In this document: positions 25,839 through 34,988 of the stretch, one piece after another
Layout: the number at the start of each line of letters is the position of its first letter
How positions within the stretch are numbered: position 1 is the stretch's first letter
Assembly (NCBI GenBank): GCA_001028815.1
Contig: LDJB01000001.1
Span: 449,634-513,633, forward strand
Length of the DNA: 64,000 bases
Direction of reading: 5' to 3'
DNA from: Peptococcaceae bacterium 1109
Lineage (GTDB): Bacteria > Bacillota > Limnochordia > Darwinibacteriales > Darwinibacteriaceae
Made by a program: the position numbers and the translations under genes
Notes under the pieces: generated by a model
Databases searched by the model: none
What the model was told of the DNA's origin: nothing
The model's input: the letters and a program-made list of their open reading frames with translations, nothing else

Positions 25839-26741
25839 TTGAAGAAGCAAGACCGGTTAGTTCGGGGTATTATTGGTGACAAAGCGCGGGCCTTCGTCCT
25901 TCGTACAACGGATGTGGTCAACGAAGCACAACAACGCCATCAAACCTTCCCTGTGGCGACTGCCGCGCTGGGGCGGGTCCTCACAGCCACTTTGGTGTTA
26001 GGGGCAATGCTCAAGGGAGACGAGTCCGTAACAGTCCAGGTGCGGGGTGATGGCATCATCCAGGGCATCGTAGCCGTGGCAGACCCTAATGGCCATGTCA
26101 GAGGCTATGTGGGTAATCCCCATGTCCATCTGCCCTTGACAGAGAACAACAAGCTGGCTGTGGGTGAGGCGGTGGGCCAGGGATTGCTGTTCGTGATTAG
26201 AGATCTTGAGCTGCGGGAGAGCTACCAGGGGTCGGTCCCGCTTCAAACGGGGGAAATCGGGGATGATTTTGCCTACTATTTCGCGCACTCGGAACAGACC
26301 CCGTCCGTGGTCAGCTTAGGTGTCCTGGTGAACCCAGATTACTCGGTGCAGGCCGCTGGCGGCCTGGTCATCCAACTCCTTCCCGGTGGGCAAGCAGATG
26401 AAAGGTTTATCCAGGAGTTGGAACGTGTTGCAGCTAAGCTTCCGCCTATGAGCCAAGTGTTCGCGGATGGGATGGATCCTGGAGAGCTTCTCGAGTGCTA
26501 CTTCGGCCCCCTCGGGGTGAAGATCATCTCGGAGATGCCTGTCTCTTACAGCTGTGATTGCTCCAAGGAGCGGTTTCAGCGGGGCCTGGTGGCCTTAGGC
26601 CCGGAGGAGCTGGCGGACTTGATTTCTGAGGGCGAGGAAGTGGAAACGGTGTGCCGCTTCTGCGGCGAGCGCTACCATTTCCCCTTAGGAGAGCTCCAAG
26701 CCCTCTTAGACGAGCTGAGTACGGCAAAGGGGGGCACCTAA
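25839..26741 (+). CDS. hslO: Redox-regulated chaperone Hsp33
   Basis: Cytosolic holdase activated by oxidation of a C-terminal zinc centre. The N-terminal domain has RTTDVVNEAQQRH and GDGIIQGIVAVADPNGHVRGYVGNP-type segments; the C-terminus has the four zinc Cys as YSCDCSKERF and VCRFCGERYHF. Length is 300 aa. TTG 25839 lies behind ATAGGAGG. It follows the rodZ-like gene by 11 nt and the next gene starts 1 nt after its stop, so it is inside an operon running from ftsK. Confidence 0.96.
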   Translation: MKKQDRLVRGIIGDKARAFVLRTTDVVNEAQQRHQTFPVATAALGRVLTATLVLGAMLKGDESVTVQVRGDGIIQGIVAVADPNGHVRGYVGNPHVHLPLTENNKLAVGEAVGQGLLFVIRDLELRESYQGSVPLQTGEIGDDFAYYFAHSEQTPSVVSLGVLVNPDYSVQAAGGLVIQLLPGGQADERFIQELERVAAKLPPMSQVFADGMDPGELLECYFGPLGVKIISEMPVSYSCDCSKERFQRGLVALGPEELADLISEGEEVETVCRFCGERYHFPLGELQALLDELSTAKGGT

Positions 26742-26742
26742 G

Positions 26743-29367
26743 GTGGTCCGCCGTGTCGTGGTAGGGGCAGGAGTCACTCTCGGATTGCTTGTTCTGGCCT
26801 TACTCGGTTCCAGCCAACTCTTGACTGACTACTGGTGGTTTCGGGAACTAGGCTACGGGGGAGCCTTCCTCGCACGTGCTTTTTGGCAGGGTACAGCAGC
26901 GGTTGGCAGTTTGCTCGCGGCTTCCCTGTTTTTCTATGTAAACCTGCGCAAGGCAAAACCCATTATGGGGCACGCAGTTGAGCGGATACCCGCCTTGCAT
27001 CGCCTAACTACAGTGCATCTGCACCGAGTTTTCTTGGCGGTGAGTGTGGTCTACGGTGCGGTCTTCGCTGTGGGGGCCGCCCCCTACTGGTTGCAGTTTG
27101 GCCAGGCGTTGGCCCAAGTGCCTTTTGGCGTCCGTGATCCAGTTTTCCACAAGGATCTGGCCTTTTTCTTCTTTACCCTGCCCGCCTTGAAAGTATCCTT
27201 AACCTGGGCCGCAGGTGTCTTTGCAGCCACCGCATTTATGGTGGGTTTGATCTATGCCGCCGCTGCTGGGCTCAGGTGGCCTGCTGCAGGCAAGAATCAC
27301 GTTTCCTTCCTGGTGAGTGGATTTGTGCTTGTCCAGGCTGCGCAGCGCTGGCTCTCTGGCTATGACCTTTTGTACTCCTCTGCCGGGAGTTTCTACGGGG
27401 CTGGTTTTACGGATGTGTGGGTGAGGCTGTGGGCGTTTCGTCTTATGGCTGTTTTAGCGGTGGGGGTCGCAGCAGGTTTGTGGTTCCTGGCACGGCGAGG
27501 CAGTTCAAGGCCCCTGATCTATGGCCTAGCGGCGTGGCTTGCCGCAGGTGTTCTCTTTGCAGGAGTGGTGCCTCAGGCGGTGCAGAACTGGGTTGTCTCT
27601 CCCAATGAGTATGAACGGGAGCGGCCTTACCTTGATAACCACATCCGAATGACAAGGCAGGCCTACGGTGTGGATGATTTTCAAGAACTGGAGTATCACT
27701 ACAGCGATGTCTTTGGAACTCAGGCGTTCCAAAACAGCCACATTGCTTTCCAGAATGTGCGCCTGTGGGATCCACGGCCCATTCTCCTCACCTACAAGCA
27801 GCTTCAGGAGATGCGGCCCTACTATTCATTCTACGATGCGGATGTGGACCGCTATACGGTGGATGGGCAGTACCGGGAGGTACTGCTGTCTGTGCGGGAG
27901 CTAGATGTGGAGCGAATTTCCAATCGTACCTGGATTAATCAGCACTTGCAGTACACACATGGTTACGGCTTGGTCATGAGCCCCGTAAACGAGATTACCC
28001 GGCAGCGCCTTCCGCAGTTGTGGATTTCTGACATCCCCCCAAGAGTGCAGGTGGATCTGGACCTGGTAGAGCCCAGGATCTATTTCGGGGAAGTTACTAA
28101 CCAGTACATTATTGTGAACTCGAAAATCGACGAGTTTGACTATCCCCTTGGGGATGGCAACGCCTTTAACCGCTATGACGGGAAAGACGGCGTACGCCTC
28201 AGTACGTTCCTGCATCGCTTAGCCTTCGCCTTGCGTTTTGGGGATTCCCGGATTGTTTTATCCCGCGACATAACGAGGGAGAGCCGGGTTCTCTACGATC
28301 GCAACATCCTTTCTCGGGCGGGCAAGCTCGCACCGTTCTTGCGTTACGACAACGACCCCTATCCAGTACTCCACAACGGGCGAATATATTGGATGATAGA
28401 TGCTTATACCACCTCTTGGCGGTATCCCTACGCGCTTCCTACCGCGGGCTGGGGCAATTATGTGCGGAACTCCGTCAAGGTGGTAGTAGATGCCTACAAC
28501 GGCACCATTGATTTCTACCAAGTAGAGCCCGATCCCCTCTTGGAGTCTTACAGTAGGATGTTCCCAGGGCTGATCAAGCCTGGAGAGCAAATGCCTGAGG
28601 GACTATCCCGGCACATGCGCTATCCAGAGGATCTACTGCTCATTCAAAGCAGGATTTACGGGACATACCATATGACCAACACGCGGGCCTTCTACAACCG
28701 TGAGGATGCCTGGGAGCTCTCCAGGGAGATCTACGGGGGCCGAGAGCAAACCATAACCCCCTATTACGTTGTAATGCGTCTTCCTGGTAGTACCCAGGAA
28801 GAGCTGGTCTTGATGGTTCCCTACAGCCCACTTGGGCGGAGCAATATGATTGCCTGGCTTGGAGCCCGCAGTGATGGAGGGCACTACGGGGAAGTATTGG
28901 CATTCAAGTTTCCCAAAGATACGGTCACCCTGGGGCCGGCCCAGATCGAGGCCCGTATCGATCAGGATCCAGAGATTTCTCAGCTCCTGACGTTGTGGGG
29001 CCAGGGAGGTTCCCAAGTGATCCGCGGGAATCTCTTGGTGCTCCCCGTAGGAAACAGCATCCTGTATGTGGAGCCCTTGTATCTCCAGTCTGAGCAGACA
29101 TCAATGCCTCAGCTCCAGCGTATTATTGTTGCAGATCAATCGGGGCTCGTCATCGCCGCCGACCTGGCCACAGCTGTGAGTGAGCTCCTAGGGATGGAAG
29201 CCCGCGAGGGGGAGGTTAGAGATTGGAGCACAGGCGAGGGGATGCCTGAGCAAGCGCTGGCCGCTTTCCGAAAGGCCCAAGCCGCTCTGCAGAACATGGA
29301 TTTTACCGAGTTTGGAGAGGCTTGGCAGGAACTTGGGGAGATCCTCGAGGGACTAAATCGGGAATAA
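26743..29367 (+). CDS. UPF0182 family large membrane protein
   Basis: 874-aa UPF0182 protein, a family with no established function. The N-terminal third has about seven membrane segments; an early WWFRELGY motif is typical. The rest is a large, probably extracytoplasmic domain with the family segments QNWVVSPNEYERERPYLDNHI, QQHLQYTHGYG-like NQHLQYTHGYGLVMSPVNE, PRIYFGE, and PYALPTAGWGNYVRNSVKVVVDAYNG-type blocks. It starts at GTG 26743, one base after hslO, and spoIIP follows closely, so cotranscription with spoIIP is possible. Assignment to the family is firm; no activity can be deduced. Confidence 0.9.
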   Translation: MVRRVVVGAGVTLGLLVLALLGSSQLLTDYWWFRELGYGGAFLARAFWQGTAAVGSLLAASLFFYVNLRKAKPIMGHAVERIPALHRLTTVHLHRVFLAVSVVYGAVFAVGAAPYWLQFGQALAQVPFGVRDPVFHKDLAFFFFTLPALKVSLTWAAGVFAATAFMVGLIYAAAAGLRWPAAGKNHVSFLVSGFVLVQAAQRWLSGYDLLYSSAGSFYGAGFTDVWVRLWAFRLMAVLAVGVAAGLWFLARRGSSRPLIYGLAAWLAAGVLFAGVVPQAVQNWVVSPNEYERERPYLDNHIRMTRQAYGVDDFQELEYHYSDVFGTQAFQNSHIAFQNVRLWDPRPILLTYKQLQEMRPYYSFYDADVDRYTVDGQYREVLLSVRELDVERISNRTWINQHLQYTHGYGLVMSPVNEITRQRLPQLWISDIPPRVQVDLDLVEPRIYFGEVTNQYIIVNSKIDEFDYPLGDGNAFNRYDGKDGVRLSTFLHRLAFALRFGDSRIVLSRDITRESRVLYDRNILSRAGKLAPFLRYDNDPYPVLHNGRIYWMIDAYTTSWRYPYALPTAGWGNYVRNSVKVVVDAYNGTIDFYQVEPDPLLESYSRMFPGLIKPGEQMPEGLSRHMRYPEDLLLIQSRIYGTYHMTNTRAFYNREDAWELSREIYGGREQTITPYYVVMRLPGSTQEELVLMVPYSPLGRSNMIAWLGARSDGGHYGEVLAFKFPKDTVTLGPAQIEARIDQDPEISQLLTLWGQGGSQVIRGNLLVLPVGNSILYVEPLYLQSEQTSMPQLQRIIVADQSGLVIAADLATAVSELLGMEAREGEVRDWSTGEGMPEQALAAFRKAQAALQNMDFTEFGEAWQELGEILEGLNRE

Positions 29368-29413
29368 ATTGTACTACCTTCCGCATATATTTGTGTCGGA
29401 AGGGGGAATCGAT

Positions 29414-30193
29414 GTGGCCAGAATGCGAAGAACTGAGCGAAACGGCCCTGGTCTGTTGTTTATTCTTGTTACCCTTGTTGTAGTGGCTGTGGTGGGAGCA
29501 CGGTTTTTGGGCTTTTATCCTCAATCGGAAGAGCAGGACCTGGGCCCGCCTCAGGACGCGGCCCATGAGGACGCCCCGCCGGAAGGACCGGCCGTTGACC
29601 TTACTCCAAAGGTGCTGGTGTTCCACAGCCATGCTTCGGAGAACTACCATCCCAAAGACAGTCACACCAGCGGGCAAACCCCTGGAGATGTGGTGGCTGT
29701 GGGGCAAGCCTTAGTTGATAAGCTTAAGTCCTTAGGAGTAACGGCAGTACATGATACTACTCTGCACGACAAGCCTCGGTACAGCGATGCCTTTATAAAC
29801 TCGGACCGGATGGTGGATGCTGTTCTGAAGGAGCAGCCCCAAATCCAGATGGTGCTGGACATTCACCGGGATGGGCTGCAAGACAAACCGGAGAACTACA
29901 CCCGTGCAGAAGTCCAGGGCGAGCCGGTGGCGAAAATCTTGTTTGTGGTTGGCGACAAGGATAATAGCCGAGTAGAGGAAAACCTGCAGTTTGCCCAGAA
30001 GATCAGCGATGGACTTGAGGCTCGGTATCCCGGGGTGAGCCGGGGAGTGCGAGTGTTTAAATCGGATTACAGTGGTGAGCTTCACCCTAACAGCGTCATG
30101 ATCTTGGTGGGGGACTGGCGAGGGAACACCTTGGAAGAAGCCATCCGCAGTGCCGAATTACTCGCGGAAGTAATAGTTCCACTGATAAAGTAG
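29414..30193 (+). CDS. spoIIP: SpoIIP, engulfment peptidoglycan amidase/endopeptidase
   Basis: Membrane-anchored hydrolase that works with SpoIID and SpoIIM to dissolve septal wall during engulfment. One membrane segment (about residues 14-33) is followed by an acidic linker and the amidase domain, with the zinc-site signature VLVFHSHASENYHP, a central DIHRDG, and IEEN-type SRVEENLQFA. Length (259 aa) is shorter than B. subtilis SpoIIP (about 400 aa). GTG 29414 is chosen because GGAAGGGGGAA lies just upstream; the track start at 29369 lacks one. A terminator follows directly. Confidence 0.9.
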   Translation: MARMRRTERNGPGLLFILVTLVVVAVVGARFLGFYPQSEEQDLGPPQDAAHEDAPPEGPAVDLTPKVLVFHSHASENYHPKDSHTSGQTPGDVVAVGQALVDKLKSLGVTAVHDTTLHDKPRYSDAFINSDRMVDAVLKEQPQIQMVLDIHRDGLQDKPENYTRAEVQGEPVAKILFVVGDKDNSRVEENLQFAQKISDGLEARYPGVSRGVRVFKSDYSGELHPNSVMILVGDWRGNTLEEAIRSAELLAEVIVPLIK

Positions 30194-30196
30194 GAT

Positions 30197-30229
30197 AATA
30201 AGGTAGGCCCGAAGAAGGTCTACCTTATT
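30197..30229 (+). terminator. Terminator after spoIIP
   Basis: AATAAGGTAGGCC (30197-30209) pairs with GGTCTACCTTATT (30217-30229) over 13 positions with one wobble pair. The trailing T-run is short because the stem itself ends T-rich. Confidence 0.7.
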
Positions 30230-30270
30230 GAATGTCGCAGCTGTCATAGGTGGCTTGGGAGTGATAATAT

Positions 30271-31632
30271 ATGAAGCAACATATCCATCTCATAGGCATC
30301 GGGGGCACAGGCATGGGCCCCTTAGCCAAGATATTTTTAGAAATGGGCTACAAGGTAACAGGGTCGGATCTGCAGATCTCGGAAACAACCCGGTATCTAC
30401 AGGACCTTGGCGCGCAGGTTTTCTTTCGCCACGCGGCGGAAAATGTCAACGGCGCGACTCATGTGGTCTATTCCAGTGCCATTCCTGGTGAGAATCCGGA
30501 AGTAGTTGCCGCGCGCCAGCGAGGCATCAAGGTCTTGCACCGCTCGGAAGTGCTAGCAGAACTGCTCAACAGCGGCCGGGGCATCGCGGTGACGGGAGCC
30601 CACGGCAAAACCACGATCACGTCCATGATAGCCCTGTGCTTAGAATGGGCTGGCCTTGATCCTACCGTCCTGATCGGAGCCCATTTCGCCCCCTTCGGCC
30701 CTGGTGCAAAGCACGGCAAGGGGGAGTTCGTGGTGGCAGAGGCTGATGAAAGTGATAAAACCTTTTTGCGCTACCGGCCTGAGGTGGCTGTGGTTACCGC
30801 CATCGAGGCAGACCACTTGGAGAACTACAACGGCATGTTTGAGGAGCTGGTGGATAGCTACCGACAATTCCTGGATAACTGCAAACCAGGGGGGCTGCGC
30901 ATTCTGGGCATAGACAACCCCATCCTGCAAGACTTGAGCCGAGACTATGCCGCTGAGACATACGGCTTTACACCGGCAGCCCATTGGCGCGCGGAAATGC
31001 TGGGGATCTCCCAGGCATCAAGTAAGTTCGTTGTATATCACAAGGGCGATCTTGTGGGTGAGTTTGACCTAAATGTGCCAGGACGGCATAATGTTGCTAA
31101 TGCACTGGCGTGCATCGCGGCAGGTCACTATGCGGGCCTGTCCGTCCGGGACCTCCAGAGAGGATTGAGGGGCTTTGTGGGAGCTAGCCGCCGCTTTCAG
31201 GTTGTTGGGGAGCGGCAGGGCGTGCTTATTGTTGACGATTATGCCCATCATCCCACGGAGATCGCCGCTACCTTGCGGGCTGCCCGGGAAGGTTGGAACA
31301 GGCGGATCATCGCCGTTTTCCAGCCTCACCGATACTCCCGTACCCAGCTGCTCATGGACGAGTTTGCTGCAGCCTTTGGCGACGCAGATCTGGTTGTCCT
31401 CACCGACATCTATGCGCCACCTCCGGAAAGGGCCATCGCTGGGGTGAGTTCTGTGACTCTAGCGCAGAAAGTGCAGGAGCACGGCCGGCCCGTATCCGTA
31501 GTGCCTAACCAGCAGGACATCGCGGCGTTCTTGGAAGAATGCGTCCAGCCCAACGATCTTGTTTTGGTGATGGGAGCTGGGCCCATTTGGCGGGCCGCCT
31601 ATGAACTGCTGGATCGGTTGGGCACTGAATAG
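30271..31632 (+). CDS. murC: UDP-N-acetylmuramate:L-alanine ligase MurC
   Basis: Cytosolic Mur ligase that adds L-Ala to UDP-MurNAc. It shows HLIGIGGTGMGPLAKI at the N-terminus, the P-loop VTGAHGKTTITSM (about residue 112), EADESDKTFLRYRP, VVTAIEADHLENY, and the C-terminal DDYAHHPTEIAATLRAAR and FQPHRYSRTQLL. Length is 453 aa. MurC rather than MurD: the HGKT P-loop and the EADESD motif are MurC features. It stands alone between spoIIP and the convergent YqhG-like gene, about 12 kb from the other mur genes. Its 3' end overlaps that minus-strand gene by 34 bp. Confidence 0.96.
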   Translation: MKQHIHLIGIGGTGMGPLAKIFLEMGYKVTGSDLQISETTRYLQDLGAQVFFRHAAENVNGATHVVYSSAIPGENPEVVAARQRGIKVLHRSEVLAELLNSGRGIAVTGAHGKTTITSMIALCLEWAGLDPTVLIGAHFAPFGPGAKHGKGEFVVAEADESDKTFLRYRPEVAVVTAIEADHLENYNGMFEELVDSYRQFLDNCKPGGLRILGIDNPILQDLSRDYAAETYGFTPAAHWRAEMLGISQASSKFVVYHKGDLVGEFDLNVPGRHNVANALACIAAGHYAGLSVRDLQRGLRGFVGASRRFQVVGERQGVLIVDDYAHHPTEIAATLRAAREGWNRRIIAVFQPHRYSRTQLLMDEFAAAFGDADLVVLTDIYAPPPERAIAGVSSVTLAQKVQEHGRPVSVVPNQQDIAAFLEECVQPNDLVLVMGAGPIWRAAYELLDRLGTE

Positions 31633-32537
31633 TCCCCGTCTGGAATAATTACTTCATGGGTGAGGGGGTCGTAGGTGGCATGGAACACCCGTTCCGCCCG
31701 GCCCACTTCCACTAACTTGTAGTTGAAACTGGGAACATAGAGGAGCGCCTCGCGCACTGGTTGGACCAGGACGCGGGGTGCATAGTTTTCTGCCAGTGCC
31801 TTTTGCCTGGCCGCAAGCTGCTCTTGATCCCCGGTGCCTTCGTAGTAGCGGGCCAGCTTGGCCTGCTCTTCCTCGAGAAACTCCCAAGCTTTCTCGGCCC
31901 AGCTCTGATCCTGGTCTTCCAGCTCCCGGGCAATGTGCTGGCAGAGCAGAGAATATGCTTGCTTGTAGCTGAGCACCCGGTTGCGGATCGTCCCCCCGGG
32001 GGGGAGGCCCCCAACAAAGAGCTGGTTAGAGATGGGCAGGGGCGTTACCCGTCCAGTACGGAGGTCAACACAGCTGTGATGGATTGCGTCGCTGCGCTGG
32101 TGTGTAATGCGGCTGACGAGGCTTACAACCCACAGGTAGGGCGAGAAGCTTCTCTCCAGGTTAAGGACATAGAGGCGTATTGAAGAGCCGGCTTTCCCCA
32201 CCAACCGTTGAAACAGGCTGCTCCTTATGCTGGGCTCGTGAAAGAGGTCGTGGGGAAGGTGAGCCCGGGATAGGCGCGCTTGGTTCCGCACTGCCTGCAG
32301 GATCGTATCTAGACGGTAGCTTCCAGGTGCGATGAGTTCCGCACCGTAGGTGTCCGCCAGTCTGCGGTCAAAGGTATACTGGAACAACCTTTCCTTACCT
32401 CGCCAACCATCGAGGGCTTTGGCAAGGGAGGCATCTAAGAACACCTGCCAGATCCCCTTGCGGATTTGAACCGGCTCCCTCCCTAGCAGGCGAAAGAACG
32501 TGAACACCAACTCGGCTATGCCCTTTTCTCCTGTCAA
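31599..32537 (-). CDS. YqhG-like protein, partner of the SNF2 helicase gene
   Basis: 312-aa protein with no motif that fixes a function. The pattern SIRLYVLNLERSFSPYLWVVSLVSRI followed by a segment ending in DLRTGRV recalls B. subtilis YqhG, which lies beside the SNF2 helicase gene yqhH, and the gene pairing is the same here. The second half (about residues 195-265) is helical and rich in E, Q and A. The C-terminus has VREALLYVPSFNYKLVEVGRAERVF. TTG 32537 lies behind TAGGAGGG. It starts 10 nt after the helicase gene stops, so the two are one transcript. The YqhG assignment is from memory of the family. Confidence 0.6.
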   Translation of the reverse strand: MTGEKGIAELVFTFFRLLGREPVQIRKGIWQVFLDASLAKALDGWRGKERLFQYTFDRRLADTYGAELIAPGSYRLDTILQAVRNQARLSRAHLPHDLFHEPSIRSSLFQRLVGKAGSSIRLYVLNLERSFSPYLWVVSLVSRITHQRSDAIHHSCVDLRTGRVTPLPISNQLFVGGLPPGGTIRNRVLSYKQAYSLLCQHIARELEDQDQSWAEKAWEFLEEEQAKLARYYEGTGDQEQLAARQKALAENYAPRVLVQPVREALLYVPSFNYKLVEVGRAERVFHATYDPLTHEVIIPDGDYSVPNRSSSS

Positions 32538-32547
32538 ACTAACCCTC

Positions 32548-34344
32548 CTACAGCAAATCTATGACTGCAGACTTCACCGCATGTTTGCCCTGAAGGATCC
32601 GGTCGCCAAACTCATCCAGCTCTCGACGGATTGCTTCTTTTTCGTCATGCTCTAAGAAGATGCGCATCAGTTCGCTTTCAAAGCTCTTCGCCAGGTTGAG
32701 GTGGAGCAAGATGGCATCCAGCTCACCAATGATCTCTTCAAACAGGTTGATTTTCTTGTGGAGCAAGTACATGATGTGCTCCTCAATTGTGTTTTCTGTG
32801 ACCAAGTTGTAGATGTGTACATCCCGCATCTGGCCCAAGCGGTGCACTCTGCCGATGCGCTGCTCCAAGCGCATGGGGTTCCAAGGAAGGTCGAAATTGA
32901 TGATGGTGTTGCAAAACTGCAAGTTGAGCCCTTCGCCCCCTGATTCTGTGCTTACCATAACTTGGGCATTCCGGTAAAACTGCTGTTTGATCCATTCTTT
33001 CTTGCCCCGGGATAACCGCCCATCAAAACCTACGGTGGAATAGCCCGCCCGCTCCAGGCGGTAACGGATGTAGTCTTGGGTGGCCCGGTATTCAGTAAAA
33101 ATAATGACTTTGTCCTCGAGGGTGGACATGAGCTGTTCCAGGATATCGCACTTGCTGTTTTGCCTGATCTGTGCGGCTCGTACCAAGATCTCCCCCAGGA
33201 CAGGATTGGGATGGGGCTGCCCTTTGTCTAGCATCTTTTGGAGGGTAAGCCCGGCGGCAAAGAAGCTAGAACACACTTCCCGCTGAAGGGTGATGAGGGG
33301 GAGGATCAGGGGCCCGCTCAAACCTGCTTTTCGGCCCGCATCTTTGATGAACCGAGTGACTTGATCGTAGAGTTCTTGTTCGATGGGGGAGAGCCTTACC
33401 ACGATGGGGTGAACGATGCGCTTTGTGAACTGGACTGTGCCAGCGCCCCGTTTGTGGCGGATAAGCACCTGGGAGAGAAGGCTGCGCAGCTCACCAGGGT
33501 TCTTAGGCGTCCGTTTGTCTTTCATGAACTTCGCCCTAAAGGATCGGTAGCTCCCCAGCTGTCCCGGTTTCAGAAGGGTGATCAGGTTGTACAGCTCCTT
33601 GAGGTCGTTTTGCACAGGCGTGGCTGTAAGCATCAGGCAGAACTTCTTCTGAATGCCATCCACCAGCCTAAAGGCAGCGGTGGAGCTATTTTTCAACTTG
33701 TGGGCCTCGTCTACGATCAGCATGTCGTATTGGATGCCATGGATGATCCGCGCGTGTTCTTCCCGCTTGGCAGTGTCGATTGAGGCGATGAGGATATCGC
33801 TATACTCCCAATCCCACTTGGTGCGCTGAATCCCTGGGACAATATTGAACTTCTCGTACAGCTCACTGTACCACTGCCAGGCCAAGTTTGCGGGAGTGAG
33901 GATCAAAGCTTTCCGCACTAGTCCCCGGAGCATGTACTCCTTTAAGATGAGGCCCGCCTCAATGGTCTTGCCCAGCCCCACTTCGTCCGCGAGAATTGCC
34001 TGGCCCCGCATCTCATTGATCACCCGTTCCGCGGCTTTGATCTGGTGGGGATAGGGGATCACTCCAGCCTTTTTCCAGCGCTCCGCGAGGTGACCTAGGG
34101 CCAGCAGCCCGCTAGGAGTGCGCTGTGCTACATGCAGTTCGTCGCCATGCAAGGCCAAAAGGAACCACTCCCAGCTGTCAAAGCGCTTCTGCCGGATTTC
34201 CTGCACCAGCTGTTTTAGGCCCCCTTGGGAAAACTGCACGGTGAACAGGCCCACCTTAGTGGGCTCAGAATACTCTGGCGATGCTTCCGCACTATGCTGC
34301 ATGGGCGAGAAGAGGGGGACAGTGATAGGGAAGAGTGGCTCCAC
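32548..34344 (-). CDS. SNF2-family DEAD/H helicase (YqhH/RapA-like)
   Basis: 598-aa SF2 ATPase of the SNF2/RapA type, which moves on double-stranded DNA to displace or remodel bound proteins. Motifs in order: PHQIKAAERVI, motif I ILADEVGLGKTIEAGLI, motif Ia LILTPANLAWQW, motif II IVDEAHKLKNSS, motif III LTATPVQNDLKELY, then the second lobe with VIIFTEYRATQDYIRY, STESGGEGLNLQFC and motif VI MRLEQRIGRVHRLGQ. GTG 34344 is chosen because AGAGGTGA lies 6 nt upstream; the track's TTG 34350 is only 1 nt from it. It pairs with a YqhG-like gene as in Bacillus. The cellular target is unknown. Confidence 0.88.
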   Translation of the reverse strand: MEPLFPITVPLFSPMQHSAEASPEYSEPTKVGLFTVQFSQGGLKQLVQEIRQKRFDSWEWFLLALHGDELHVAQRTPSGLLALGHLAERWKKAGVIPYPHQIKAAERVINEMRGQAILADEVGLGKTIEAGLILKEYMLRGLVRKALILTPANLAWQWYSELYEKFNIVPGIQRTKWDWEYSDILIASIDTAKREEHARIIHGIQYDMLIVDEAHKLKNSSTAAFRLVDGIQKKFCLMLTATPVQNDLKELYNLITLLKPGQLGSYRSFRAKFMKDKRTPKNPGELRSLLSQVLIRHKRGAGTVQFTKRIVHPIVVRLSPIEQELYDQVTRFIKDAGRKAGLSGPLILPLITLQREVCSSFFAAGLTLQKMLDKGQPHPNPVLGEILVRAAQIRQNSKCDILEQLMSTLEDKVIIFTEYRATQDYIRYRLERAGYSTVGFDGRLSRGKKEWIKQQFYRNAQVMVSTESGGEGLNLQFCNTIINFDLPWNPMRLEQRIGRVHRLGQMRDVHIYNLVTENTIEEHIMYLLHKKINLFEEIIGELDAILLHLNLAKSFESELMRIFLEHDEKEAIRRELDEFGDRILQGKHAVKSAVIDLL

Positions 34345-34420
34345 GCACAATCACCTCTGTGAACAGTCTTCCCAAACAGAGACAACTTAAACTCTTCCAT
34401 CGGCGCGCCTTTTGGGCAGC

Positions 34421-34451
34421 AAAAAAAGCCTAGGCATAAGCTTAGGCTTCT
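34421..34451 (-). terminator. Terminator ending the F0/atpH operon
   Basis: On the minus strand a 10-bp stem (AAGCCTAAGC / GCCTAGGCTT, one mismatch) is followed by a run of seven T. It lies 16 nt after the atpH stop, so transcription ends without reaching any atpA gene. Confidence 0.85.
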
Positions 34452-34466
34452 TCGGAAACGGGAGTA

Positions 34467-34988
34467 TTAACGGAGTAGTTGCTCCTTGGCTCGCTGCAGG
34501 GAATGGGCGAGGCTGCCATCGATTACTTTGCCATCTACCCTGATTATCAGGCCGGCCCACAGTCTTTCATCGACATTGACTGCGACCTCCACGTCCTTGC
34601 CAGTGAGCTTGGCCAGCTTTCTTTCAAGGGCTGCCTGCACTTCCTCTGAGAGGGGCACCGCGCTCGTTACTTCCGCCCTGGTCTTGCCTTGGGCCTGGTA
34701 AACAAGATCGCGAAAAGCAGCAGCGGCATCAGCTAAAACATCCAAGCGCCTGTTCTCCAACATGATGCGGAGAAATGCCTCTACATGGGGAGAAGGGTGC
34801 ATGGTGGCAATGAGCCGCTCTTTGAACGCTGTCGGAGTGCGAGGATTCCCTAGAACGCCAGCAATCTCAGGATCCTGAAGAGCCTGGCTGACCGCGAGCA
34901 ACTCCTCAGCAACCGCCTCTCGTCCCTGGGCATCTACTACGCCAAACAAGGCTTGGGCATACCTAGTTGCTACCACTCTGCTTCTCAT
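34467..34988 (-). CDS. atpH: ATP synthase delta subunit
   Basis: Peripheral stalk subunit that ties F1 to the b subunits. The OSCP/delta fold is recognisable: VATRYAQALFGVVDAQGRE at the N-terminus, NPRTPTAFKERLIATMHP in the middle, and the C-terminal LEGKL-type AALERKLAKLTGKDVEVAVNVDERLWAGLIIRVDGKVIDGSL. Length is 173 aa. Its start overlaps the atpF stop by 4 nt. In nearly all bacteria atpA follows; here a terminator and then an unrelated helicase gene follow. Confidence 0.93.
   Translation of the reverse strand: MRSRVVATRYAQALFGVVDAQGREAVAEELLAVSQALQDPEIAGVLGNPRTPTAFKERLIATMHPSPHVEAFLRIMLENRRLDVLADAAAAFRDLVYQAQGKTRAEVTSAVPLSEEVQAALERKLAKLTGKDVEVAVNVDERLWAGLIIRVDGKVIDGSLAHSLQRAKEQLLR

Noticed and set aside
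31599-34344. SNF2 helicase pair as a defence system
   Set aside because: No nuclease, methylase or other defence gene is near, and the same pair exists in Bacillus housekeeping DNA; the gene surroundings are core functions.
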